DNA from: Sediminispirochaeta sp.
Lineage (GTDB): Bacteria; Spirochaetota; Spirochaetia; DSM-16054; Sediminispirochaetaceae
Length of the DNA stretch: 14,509 nucleotides
Assembly: GCA_011046055.1 (NCBI GenBank)
Contig: DSBN01000246.1
Location: forward strand, 1 to 14,509
Direction: 5' to 3'
The notes below the pieces were generated by a model. That model was not told where the DNA came from and did no database searches. It worked only from the letters and a program-made list of their open reading frames with translations. This document shows positions 1 through 5,687 of this stretch, piece after piece. Numbering within the stretch: the stretch's first letter is position 1; each line of letters starts with the position of its first letter. Both the position numbers and the translations under genes were made by a program.

Positions 1-1
1 C

Positions 2-1297
2 AACAAAGAGAAGCAGGAACAGCTCAAAGGAATAATAAAAAAACTTCACGCCGGATCGAGCGTTCACGATCTGAAGGAGGAGTTCGCCGACCTGTTGGAG
101 GATCTCTCCGCTGAAGAGATCGCCTCCATGGAGCAGGCCCTGGTGGACGAGGGCTTTCCGGTCAGCTCCATCCAGGACCTCTGCGAAGTACACGTAGAGG
201 TCTTTGAAGACTCTCTAAAAAAAGCCAAAGACCAGGCACAAATCGACGGGCATCCGGTACACACCTTCCGCCAGGAGAACCGCGAGTTAGAGAAGCGTCT
301 AGACGCTCTTGAGGATACGTTGAAAAGCCTCAAAAAAAAGCTGAAAAAGAAACGGATCATGGATGAGAGCCGCAAAGGGGAGATCCTGGAAAGTTTGTCG
401 GACCTGCAGGTATTTGAGAAACACTACCAGCGCAAGGAGAACCAGCTCTTCCCAAAACTCGAGGCCACCGGCTTCACCGGCCCCACTTCCGTCATGTGGG
501 GCAAGCACGATGAGATTCGCGATGCTTGGAAACAGCTCCGCGGCGCCGTGGAGGGTGATACACCGGCATCGGAAGTCTGGGAACTCTTCAAAACGGTGAA
601 GAAAAAGATGGAAAAAATGATCTTCATGGAGGAAAAAATCCTCTACCCCACTTCGCTGCGCAAACTCACCCCCGTCGATTGGGCGGCCATACGGGACGAG
701 GAGGAGGAGATCGGCTACAGCTGGGTCAACCCCGGCAGCATGTGGGATTCCGCGTTGGCGCGAAAAAGCTACGTTCAAGAGCAGCGGCAATCCGGCGACG
801 CCACAACTCCAGCGGGCCCCAACATCCACGACTACATGGGCACGCCCACGACCGACAAAGAGGAGAAGGGAGAACGAGGCGTTAAACCCATTCAGATCCC
901 CCTGAACGAAGGATTCCTCACCCAAGAGCAGCTGGACCTGATGCTGCGCAACCTGCCTTTCGACATCACCTACGTGGATGAGAACGACAAGGTACGCTAC
1001 TACTCTGCCACGGAGGACCGAGTCTTTCCCCGCACCCCCTCGATCATTGGACGGGACGTTCAGAAGTGTCACCCCCCAAAAAGTGTTCATATCGTCGAAA
1101 AAATAGTCGAAGCCTTCAAAAACAGGGAGCGCGACCAGGCGGAGTTCTGGCTGGACTTCCGAGGTCGGATGATTCACATCCGCTATTTTCCAATTTTTGA
1201 CGAGCAGGACAACTATCGCGGGGTGATCGAGGTCTCCCAAGACATCACGGCGATACAAAAACTCAGCGGAGAGCGCCGGCTTTTAGACTGGACCTGA
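2..1297 (+). CDS. DUF438 / hemerythrin-like / PAS domain protein, 5' end outside window
   Basis: The frame is open from the window edge to a TGA at 1295-1297, so the true start lies upstream. A TTG at 95 is only an internal codon, because residues before it (LKGIIKKLHAGSSVHDLKEEF) continue the same family pattern. In order I see a DUF438 domain (about nt 2-230), a Lys-rich helical stretch (about 280-360), a hemerythrin-like helical domain (about 370-700; KHYQRKENQLFP, GKHDEIR and EEKILYP carry likely metal-ligand His/Glu residues), a variable linker, and a C-terminal PAS domain (about 915-1270, with the family motif CHPPKSVHIVEKI and ending in GVIEVSQDIT). The architecture is well known, but its function is not established. 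A role in sensing redox, oxygen or nitric oxide through the di-iron-type and PAS domains is inference. No signal peptide or membrane segment is visible. It is followed by its own terminator and is probably unrelated to the flagellar genes. Confidence 0.9.
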   Translation, partial: NKEKQEQLKGIIKKLHAGSSVHDLKEEFADLLEDLSAEEIASMEQALVDEGFPVSSIQDLCEVHVEVFEDSLKKAKDQAQIDGHPVHTFRQENRELEKRLDALEDTLKSLKKKLKKKRIMDESRKGEILESLSDLQVFEKHYQRKENQLFPKLEATGFTGPTSVMWGKHDEIRDAWKQLRGAVEGDTPASEVWELFKTVKKKMEKMIFMEEKILYPTSLRKLTPVDWAAIRDEEEEIGYSWVNPGSMWDSALARKSYVQEQRQSGDATTPAGPNIHDYMGTPTTDKEEKGERGVKPIQIPLNEGFLTQEQLDLMLRNLPFDITYVDENDKVRYYSATEDRVFPRTPSIIGRDVQKCHPPKSVHIVEKIVEAFKNRERDQAEFWLDFRGRMIHIRYFPIFDEQDNYRGVIEVSQDITAIQKLSGERRLLDWT

Positions 1298-1339
1298 ACC
1301 TTACCGGTTAAGTCGGTCCGACCCACCGTACAAAAGCAC

Positions 1340-1367
1340 GCCCTCTGGGAGTCCGGAGGGCTTTTTT
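1340..1367 (+). terminator. Intrinsic terminator after the DUF438 gene
   Basis: GCCCTCTGG (1340-1348) pairs with CCGGAGGGC (1353-1361) through nine pairs, one of them T-G, closing a GAGT loop. Six T residues follow at 1362-1367. It lies 42 bases after the stop codon, a classic Rho-independent terminator. Confidence 0.93.
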
Positions 1368-1399
1368 ACCTACATAACACCTATCTCTCCATTCAAAAA

Positions 1400-1421
1400 A
1401 AATTTAAATGCACTTAAATTT
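1400..1421. promoter_or_regulatory. Inverted repeat abutting the transporter promoter (operator or UP element)
   Basis: AAATTTAA (1400-1407) and TTAAATTT (1414-1421) form a perfect 8-bp inverted repeat with a 6-base spacer, ending one base before the -35 box. The position and symmetry suit a dimeric regulator. The AT-rich content would also suit an UP element. No known regulator box was recognised. Confidence 0.45.
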
Positions 1422-1422
1422 C

Positions 1423-1451
1423 TTGACAGCCCGTCGGGCACAACTTAAAAT
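1423..1451 (+). promoter_or_regulatory. Sigma70-type promoter of the NSS transporter gene
   Basis: TTGACA (1423-1428) is a perfect -35 box and TAAAAT (1446-1451) a near-consensus -10 box, separated by 17 bases. The predicted transcript starts near 1458, about 36 bases before the ATG. The spacer contains a perfect palindrome, GCCCGTCGGGC (1429-1439), which could be a second protein-binding site. Confidence 0.85.
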
Positions 1452-1493
1452 AATTCAACATCGAATTTTACATGGTCAAAAGGAGTGTAAATA

Positions 1494-2876
1494 ATGAGTG
1501 CTGAGAAACAGAGAGAGCAACTGGCGAGCAGGTTAGGATTTATCCTGCTCTCAGCCGGTTGTGCAATCGGCTTGGGGAATGTCTGGCGATTTCCCTTTAT
1601 TACCGGAAAATACGGAGGAGCGGCCTTCGTACTGATCTATCTGATCTTCCTCGTAATTTTGGGACTTCCGATTATGGTCATGGAGTTCTCCATCGGACGG
1701 GCCGGAAGAAGGAACATCGCCGGATCTTTCAAGGCTCTTGAGCCGAAGGGCTCAAAGTGGCACCTCTACGGGTATCTGGCCATACTGGGCAACCTCATCC
1801 TGATGATGTTCTATACCACCGTCGCCGGCTGGATGTTGGCCTACTTCTACTTCACCCTGAAGGGCGATCTTGCCGGCTTAGCCCCCGATCAAGTGGGAGC
1901 ATTCTTCGGCGGCTTTCTCGCACAGCCGGGCGCTCTTCTTTTCTGGATGTTTCTCACGGTAGTCCTGGGCTTTGGCATCTGTTCGATCGGCCTGCAGAAG
2001 GGAGTAGAGAAAATCACCAAGATAATGATGTCGGCCCTGGTTGTGATACTGGTGATTCTCGCTATCCGGTCGATTAGCCTCCCGGGTGCCGGAGAAGGAC
2101 TCAGTTTCTACCTGAAGCCCGATTTCGGAAAGCTCATGGAGTCGGGGCTCTGGGAAGCGGTGTACGCGGCAATGGGCCAGGCCTTCTTTACCCTCAGCCT
2201 GGGTATCGGAAGCATGCTCATTTTCGGTAGCTACATCGGCAAAGAAAGGTCGCTGACTGGGGAATCGGTCAACATTCTTGTCCTTGACACTTTTGTGGCT
2301 TTAGTTGCCGGTTTGATAATTTTCCCGGCAGTCTTTGCCTTCGGTCAAGATCCCGCCGAGGGACCGGGCCTGGTTTTTGTCATTCTGCCGAATATTTTCA
2401 ACAGCATGGTCGGTGGTCGTCTGTGGGGCTCGCTCTTCTTCCTTTTCATGAGTTTTGCCGCCATGTCTACGGTCGTAGCCGTATTCGAGAACCTGATGGC
2501 CTTCACCATGGATGAATGGAACTGGACCCGTAAAAAAGCCGCCGTTACCAACGGTATCATCGTCGCGGTTCTCTCAATTCCCTGCGCCCTCGGTTTCAAC
2601 ATCTGGGGTTCTATCCAGCCCCTGGGACCGGGTACCGCGGTAATCGACCTCTGGGACTTCATCGTAAGTTCGAACCTTCTGCCCATCGGATCGCTGATCT
2701 TCGTATTCTTCAGTGCCTACAAGTTCGCCTGGGGATGGGACAACTTCATCGAAGAGGCCAACACAGGCAAAGGTATGAGATATCCCGTATGGATAAAGCC
2801 TTACGTTCGATACGTCCTTCCGCTCATAATACTCTTCGTCTTCGTACAGGGCTATATCGACAAGTTCTTCAGTTAA
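1494..2876 (+). CDS. Sodium-dependent transporter, neurotransmitter:sodium symporter (NSS/SNF) family
   Basis: This 460-aa inner-membrane protein is of normal length for bacterial NSS members (LeuT/MhsT/TnaT type), which import amino acids or related small molecules using the Na+ gradient. The signature of the first, partly unwound helix is clear near residues 19-36: GCAIGLGNVWRFPF, including the Asn that contacts sodium in LeuT. TM6 carries QAFFTLSLGIGSM. The TM8 region has FAAMSTVVAVFEN, where the Ser-Thr pair aligns with the LeuT second sodium site. About eleven hydrophobic helices are visible, ending in a hydrophobic segment at the C-terminus. The start is supported by AGGAG at 1481-1485, eight bases before the ATG. 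The gene is monocistronic, with its own promoter upstream and terminator downstream. The substrate cannot be assigned from sequence; an amino acid is the likeliest class. Confidence 0.95.
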   Translation: MSAEKQREQLASRLGFILLSAGCAIGLGNVWRFPFITGKYGGAAFVLIYLIFLVILGLPIMVMEFSIGRAGRRNIAGSFKALEPKGSKWHLYGYLAILGNLILMMFYTTVAGWMLAYFYFTLKGDLAGLAPDQVGAFFGGFLAQPGALLFWMFLTVVLGFGICSIGLQKGVEKITKIMMSALVVILVILAIRSISLPGAGEGLSFYLKPDFGKLMESGLWEAVYAAMGQAFFTLSLGIGSMLIFGSYIGKERSLTGESVNILVLDTFVALVAGLIIFPAVFAFGQDPAEGPGLVFVILPNIFNSMVGGRLWGSLFFLFMSFAAMSTVVAVFENLMAFTMDEWNWTRKKAAVTNGIIVAVLSIPCALGFNIWGSIQPLGPGTAVIDLWDFIVSSNLLPIGSLIFVFFSAYKFAWGWDNFIEEANTGKGMRYPVWIKPYVRYVLPLIILFVFVQGYIDKFFS

Positions 2877-2896
2877 AATTCCTTCCACGCTAAGTC

Positions 2897-2935
2897 AAGG
2901 GTACGACCGTGCTTACAAAGTCGTACCCTTTTTTT
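2897..2935 (+). terminator. Intrinsic terminator after the transporter gene
   Basis: GGGTACGAC (2899-2907) pairs perfectly with GTCGTACCC (2920-2928), extended by AA/TT at the base. Seven T residues follow at 2929-2935. It begins about 20 bases after the stop codon. Confidence 0.93.
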
Positions 2936-3069
2936 ATCTACAACCACCTACAAGACGTCCGTGTGACCCATCTATAGGGATCAATTCAAGTTGCTTGAAG
3001 TAAGGGGCGAAGCCCCCTGTCTTGAGTTTGGAAAAACAGCTCAAATTTCGAAAAAATTTTTTCAGGGAT

Positions 3070-3098
3070 TAAAGTTTATGGATGGTACTGGTCGAAAA
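3070..3098 (+). promoter_or_regulatory. Candidate sigma28 (FliA-type) promoter for the first flaB
   Basis: TAAAGTTT (3070-3077) matches the enterobacterial sigma28 -35 box exactly. GTCGAAAA (3091-3098) resembles the -10 box GCCGATAA in six of eight positions. The 13-base gap is two longer than the usual 11, so the call is tentative. If correct, the mRNA has a leader of roughly 150 bases. Confidence 0.33.
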
Positions 3099-3213
3099 GT
3101 AACAACGAGGGAGAAAGAAACCGCGGACAAACTTAAGATCTTTTTTCCTCATATTGAGTATCGGTGCGAAAAAAACACCGGTTTAACAAAAAAGTTGAAA
3201 TTTTAGTGAACCA

Positions 3214-3248
3214 GGGAGCAAGGATGCTCCCAAAACTTTCAAGGAGGA
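3214..3248 (+). promoter_or_regulatory. Putative CsrA-binding hairpin plus Shine-Dalgarno of the first flaB
   Basis: GGGAGCA (3214-3220) pairs perfectly with TGCTCCC (3225-3231), presenting the tetraloop AGGA. The core CAAGGATG fits the CsrA SELEX core CARGGAUG. The Shine-Dalgarno AAGGAGGA (3241-3248) supplies further GGA sites about 20 bases downstream, so a CsrA dimer could bridge both and block ribosome loading. The ATG follows at 3253. An equivalent element precedes the second flaB. Binding itself is inference. Confidence 0.72.
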
Positions 3249-3252
3249 TTGT

Positions 3253-4113
3253 ATGATAATTAATCACAACATGAGTGCGGTTTTTGCCCACAACCAGGTG
3301 AAGCAAACCAACCTGCAGGTGGACAAAAACATCGAAAAGCTCTCATCGGGCCTTCGCATCAACCGCGCCGGAGACGACGCTTCCGGTTTGGCGGTGAGTG
3401 AAAAGATGCGGGCTCAGATTCGCGGCCTCGAACAGGCTTCGAGAAACGCCGAAAACGGTATCTCTTTCATCCAGACCACCGAAGGATACCTGCAGGAGTC
3501 CCAGGACATACTGCACCGGATGCGCGAACTGGCCGTCCAATCGGCCAACGGTGTCTACACCGCCGAGGACAGGATGCAGATCCAGGTCGAGATCAGTCAG
3601 CTCGTTGACGAAATCGATCGAATCGCCAGCCACGCTCAGTTCAACGGCATGAACATGCTCACCGGGCGCTTCGCCGCCGAAGAGGGAGAGAACGCCGTCA
3701 CCGCATCGATGTGGTTCCACATCGGCGCCAACATGGACCAGAGGGAACGGGTCTTCATCGGAACCATGACCTCCGCCGGATTGGGCCTGAGTCAAGCAGG
3801 CACCGGTGAGTTCATCACCATGGAATCCCCCGAGGATGCCAACCGGTCCATCGGTACCATCGACGCGGCCCTCCAAAAAGTCAACAAACAGCGAGCCGAC
3901 CTCGGTGCCTACCAGAACCGTCTCGAACACGCGGTACGCGGTATCGACGTGGGAGCCGAAAACCTCCAAGCCGCCGAATCTCGAATCCGCGACGTCGACA
4001 TGGCCCGAGAGATGGTAGAGTACACGAAGAACCAGATTCTTGCTCAGTCGGGGAACGCTATGCTGGCTCAGGCCAACACCAAGACACAATCGGTCTTGCA
4101 ACTCTTGAGTTAG
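3253..4113 (+). CDS. flaB: Flagellin, FlaB family (filament core), copy 1
   Basis: This 286-aa flagellin is of normal length for spirochaete FlaB core proteins, which form the periplasmic filament core and normally lack the surface-exposed D2/D3 domains of enteric flagellin. The N-terminal D0/D1 region is strongly conserved ([32 protein letters not shown] at about 29-51; [23 protein letters not shown]). The C-terminal region carries the matching pattern ([42 protein letters not shown]). The middle (about 140-190) is short and variable. No signal peptide is present, as expected for type III-like export. The start is fixed by AAGGAGGA five bases upstream of ATG and by the family N-terminus. By eye it is about two thirds identical to the next gene. 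A CsrA-type hairpin lies in the leader. Which numbered FlaB it corresponds to cannot be decided. Confidence 0.97.
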   Translation: MIINHNMSAVFAHNQVKQTNLQVDKNIEKLSSGLRINRAGDDASGLAVSEKMRAQIRGLEQASRNAENGISFIQTTEGYLQESQDILHRMRELAVQSANGVYTAEDRMQIQVEISQLVDEIDRIASHAQFNGMNMLTGRFAAEEGENAVTASMWFHIGANMDQRERVFIGTMTSAGLGLSQAGTGEFITMESPEDANRSIGTIDAALQKVNKQRADLGAYQNRLEHAVRGIDVGAENLQAAESRIRDVDMAREMVEYTKNQILAQSGNAMLAQANTKTQSVLQLLS

Positions 4114-4124
4114 GGCGTTATACT
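4096..4124 (+). promoter_or_regulatory. Candidate sigma70-type promoter at the end of flaB copy 1
   Basis: TTGCAA (4096-4101) and TATACT (4119-4124) are spaced by 17 bases. The -35 box lies inside the last codons of the first flaB, so the second flaB could be transcribed independently with a leader of about 200 bases. Two moderate boxes at ideal spacing can occur by chance. Confidence 0.38.
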
Positions 4125-4183
4125 TTAGATTGACCTAGTATCGTTCTTTGAAAACTACCCTCCGTTAATTCGGTAGCAAACTG

Positions 4184-4221
4184 TGGAGATGTGCCGGTTC
4201 AATGAACCGGCACTGTCTCCA
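4184..4221 (+). other. Long perfect stem-loop between the two flaB genes
   Basis: GTGCCGGTTC (4191-4200) pairs with GAACCGGCAC (4204-4213) around an AAT loop. The stem continues below a small internal loop with TGGAGA (4184-4189) and TCTCCA (4216-4221), giving 16 pairs in total. No T-run follows, so it is not a standard terminator. It could stabilise or delimit the flaB mRNA, or act as an imperfect terminator that lets some transcription through to the second flaB. Confidence 0.7.
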
Positions 4222-4290
4222 TACCATGTGGGGAGCAGTCCGGAAGGGGCGCGTGCGAGGCCTTCCCTGTTCCTTACGGTTGATACCGGA

Positions 4291-4328
4291 CAAAGCAAGG
4301 AATGCTTTGGATACAAAATCAAGGAGGG
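4291..4328 (+). promoter_or_regulatory. Putative CsrA-binding hairpin plus Shine-Dalgarno of the second flaB
   Basis: CAAAGCA (4291-4297) pairs perfectly with TGCTTTG (4303-4309), presenting the loop AGGAA. The Shine-Dalgarno AAGGAGGG (4321-4328) lies 12 bases downstream, with ATG at 4333. Compared with the element before the first flaB, the inner pairs GCA/TGC and the AGGA loop are the same, while the outer four pairs differ completely but still match. That covariation supports a selected RNA structure. Confidence 0.72.
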
Positions 4329-4332
4329 TTAT

Positions 4333-5178
4333 ATGATTATTAATCACAACATGAGCGCCTTACACGCCAGCCGTCAACTGGGAAATCGGAGCGCCGCATT
4401 AGACAACAACATCGAGAAGCTCAGCTCCGGAATGAGAATCAACAAAGCCGGTGACGACGCATCCGGGCTTGCGGTTTCAGAAAAACTGCGGAGCCAAATC
4501 AAAGGCCTCAATCAAGCAGAGCGGAACATTCAGAACGGTGTTTCCTTTATTCAGACAACCGAGGGCTACCTACAGGAGACCCAAGACATTATGCTCCGTC
4601 TTCGAGAGCTGGCCGTACAGTCGGCTAACGGTGTCTACACCGCCGAAGACAGAATGCAGATTCAGGTTGAGGTTTCTCAGCTTGTAGACGAAATCAATCG
4701 GATTGCGTCCCACGCCCAGTTCAACGGAATGAACATGCTCACCGGCAGCTTTGCCGCGGAGTCCGACCAGATTATGCAGTTCCAGGTCGGGGCCAACATG
4801 GACCAGAGTGAAAGGGTCTACATCGGCACCATGACCGCACAGGCCCTCGGACTGCAGGGAGCTCAGGGAGAAGACGAAGTGCTCTCCATCTCCACCGTGG
4901 AATCCGCAAATATGGCTATCGGCATGTTGGACAGTGCGCTCACGCAGGTATCCCGGCAGCGAGCCGACCTAGGTGCCTACCAGAACAGGTTCGAAATGGC
5001 ATCCAAGGGTGTGGCTATCGCCGCGGAGAACCTAACCGCCGCCGAATCGAGAATTCGCGACGTGGATATGGCGTCGGAGATGGTCGACTACATGAAGAAC
5101 CAGATCCTGACCCAGTCTTCCACCGCGATGCTCGCTCAGGCGAACACAAAGACCCAATCAGTATTGCAGCTTCTGTAA
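4333..5178 (+). CDS. flaB: Flagellin, FlaB family (filament core), copy 2
   Basis: This 281-aa core flagellin of the periplasmic filament is a paralogue of the gene just upstream. The frame stays open upstream to 4183, but ATG 4333 is chosen because it gives the family N-terminus MIINHNMSA and follows AAGGAGGG by four bases; the upstream extension resembles no flagellin. Conserved N-terminal ([42 protein letters not shown]) and C-terminal ([28 protein letters not shown]) helices are intact, with a short variable middle (about 140-190). It ends in LL without the terminal Ser seen in copy 1. The gene lies 219 bases after copy 1, in a spacer with a promoter candidate, a long stem-loop and a CsrA-type hairpin. 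A strong terminator follows, so the pair can form its own transcription unit. Confidence 0.97.
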   Translation: MIINHNMSALHASRQLGNRSAALDNNIEKLSSGMRINKAGDDASGLAVSEKLRSQIKGLNQAERNIQNGVSFIQTTEGYLQETQDIMLRLRELAVQSANGVYTAEDRMQIQVEVSQLVDEINRIASHAQFNGMNMLTGSFAAESDQIMQFQVGANMDQSERVYIGTMTAQALGLQGAQGEDEVLSISTVESANMAIGMLDSALTQVSRQRADLGAYQNRFEMASKGVAIAAENLTAAESRIRDVDMASEMVDYMKNQILTQSSTAMLAQANTKTQSVLQLL

Positions 5179-5233
5179 GTCAACGACTACACGGGGTGAG
5201 ATTCCTGGACGTTTTCTCACTCCCATCATTTTT

Positions 5234-5267
5234 GGGAGGAGGCCCTGCGCCCCTCCTCCCCTTTTTT
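5234..5267 (+). terminator. Intrinsic terminator after the flaB pair
   Basis: GGGAGGAGG (5234-5242) pairs perfectly with CCTCCTCCC (5252-5260) around a 9-base loop. T6 follows at 5262-5267. The flaG Shine-Dalgarno starts immediately after the T-run, and no promoter for flaG is obvious between the two, so flaG may depend on read-through. Confidence 0.9.
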
Positions 5268-5278
5268 GAGGTGCAATT

Positions 5279-5659
5279 ATGGATATAGGAATCCATTCGG
5301 TACAAGGTAGCTATTCCGTGGTCTCGGCAGCGGCCCAGCAAAAAGCCTCAGCCGCCCAGGAGCTGCAGCAAAAAACGGAAGAACGCAAAGCAAGCGCCGC
5401 TCTCCGACAGGCCGAACAGAAGCGACAACGGGAACGCAACAAAAACGTAGACAGTTATCTCAAAGACATATTGACCATTACCCGTATTTTCAATAGAAAA
5501 TTAGACTTCACCATCGATCGCAGCAGCAACCAGGTCATTGTCAAGGTGGTCGACGGAGAGACCGATAAGGTAATAAAGGAGATACCCCCGGAAGCTTTGC
5601 AGCGTTTGCACCGGCGTATGCAGGAGACCATTGGGCTGCTTTTTGACCAAGAAATCTAA
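5279..5659 (+). CDS. flaG: FlaG family flagellar protein
   Basis: This small 126-aa protein has a FlaG domain in its C-terminal half: KLDFTIDRSSNQVIVKVVDGETDKVIKEIPPEALQRL followed by a helix ending GLLFDQEI (residues about 72-126). In several bacteria FlaG proteins affect flagellar filament length or assembly, but the mechanism is poorly defined. The N-terminal half (about 15-55) is rich in Ala, Gln, Lys and Arg and is probably helical or disordered. The ATG is preceded by GAGGTG at 5268-5273. The gene follows the flaB terminator and precedes fliD by 28 bases, an order common where flaG, fliD and flagellin genes cluster. The domain assignment is firm; the role is from family knowledge only. 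Confidence 0.9.
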   Translation: MDIGIHSVQGSYSVVSAAAQQKASAAQELQQKTEERKASAALRQAEQKRQRERNKNVDSYLKDILTITRIFNRKLDFTIDRSSNQVIVKVVDGETDKVIKEIPPEALQRLHRRMQETIGLLFDQEI

Positions 5660-5687
5660 GCAAAAAAGGGGTATTGTGTAGAGGCAG

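Larger units (their letters stand above)
2936..3252 (+). other. Long non-coding leader region upstream of the first flaB
   Basis: This stretch of about 317 bases contains no convincing gene. It holds an inverted repeat TTCAAG-ttg-CTTGAA (2985-2999), a small GC hairpin GGGGC-gaa-GCCCC (3004-3016), an A6T6 tract in a 14-base palindrome (3050-3063), a sigma28-like promoter candidate (3070-3098), a weak hairpin CGGTG/CACCG (3162-3180), and the CsrA-type hairpin and Shine-Dalgarno next to flaB. A 71-codon open frame at 2991-3206 starts with TTG, has no ribosome binding site and reads as low-complexity Lys/Phe-rich sequence, so I do not call it. The likely role is a long 5' untranslated region controlling flagellin synthesis. 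Confidence 0.6.

Noticed and set aside
299..1258. Long open frame (319 codons) on the minus strand opposite the DUF438 gene
   Set aside because: The plus-strand frame shows clear domains, while this translation is a Val/Leu/Phe-rich shadow with no motif.
2991..3206. 71-codon open frame in the flaB leader
   Set aside because: It has a TTG start, no Shine-Dalgarno and low-complexity Lys/Phe-rich content, and it overlaps palindromes and a promoter candidate. It looks like a chance frame in leader DNA.
3343..4101. 252-codon minus-strand frame opposite flaB copy 1
   Set aside because: It is a mirror of the well-conserved flagellin frame in GC-rich DNA, with no family features of its own.
4183..4332. 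50-residue N-terminal extension of flaB copy 2
   Set aside because: It does not resemble flagellin and runs through the stem-loop and CsrA-type hairpin. The internal ATG has the Shine-Dalgarno and the family N-terminus.
3543..4642. A 20-base identical run shared by the two flaB genes (near 3547 and 4627), considered as recent gene conversion
   Set aside because: Surrounding synonymous positions differ freely, so the run fits constraint on a conserved protein stretch rather than recent exchange.
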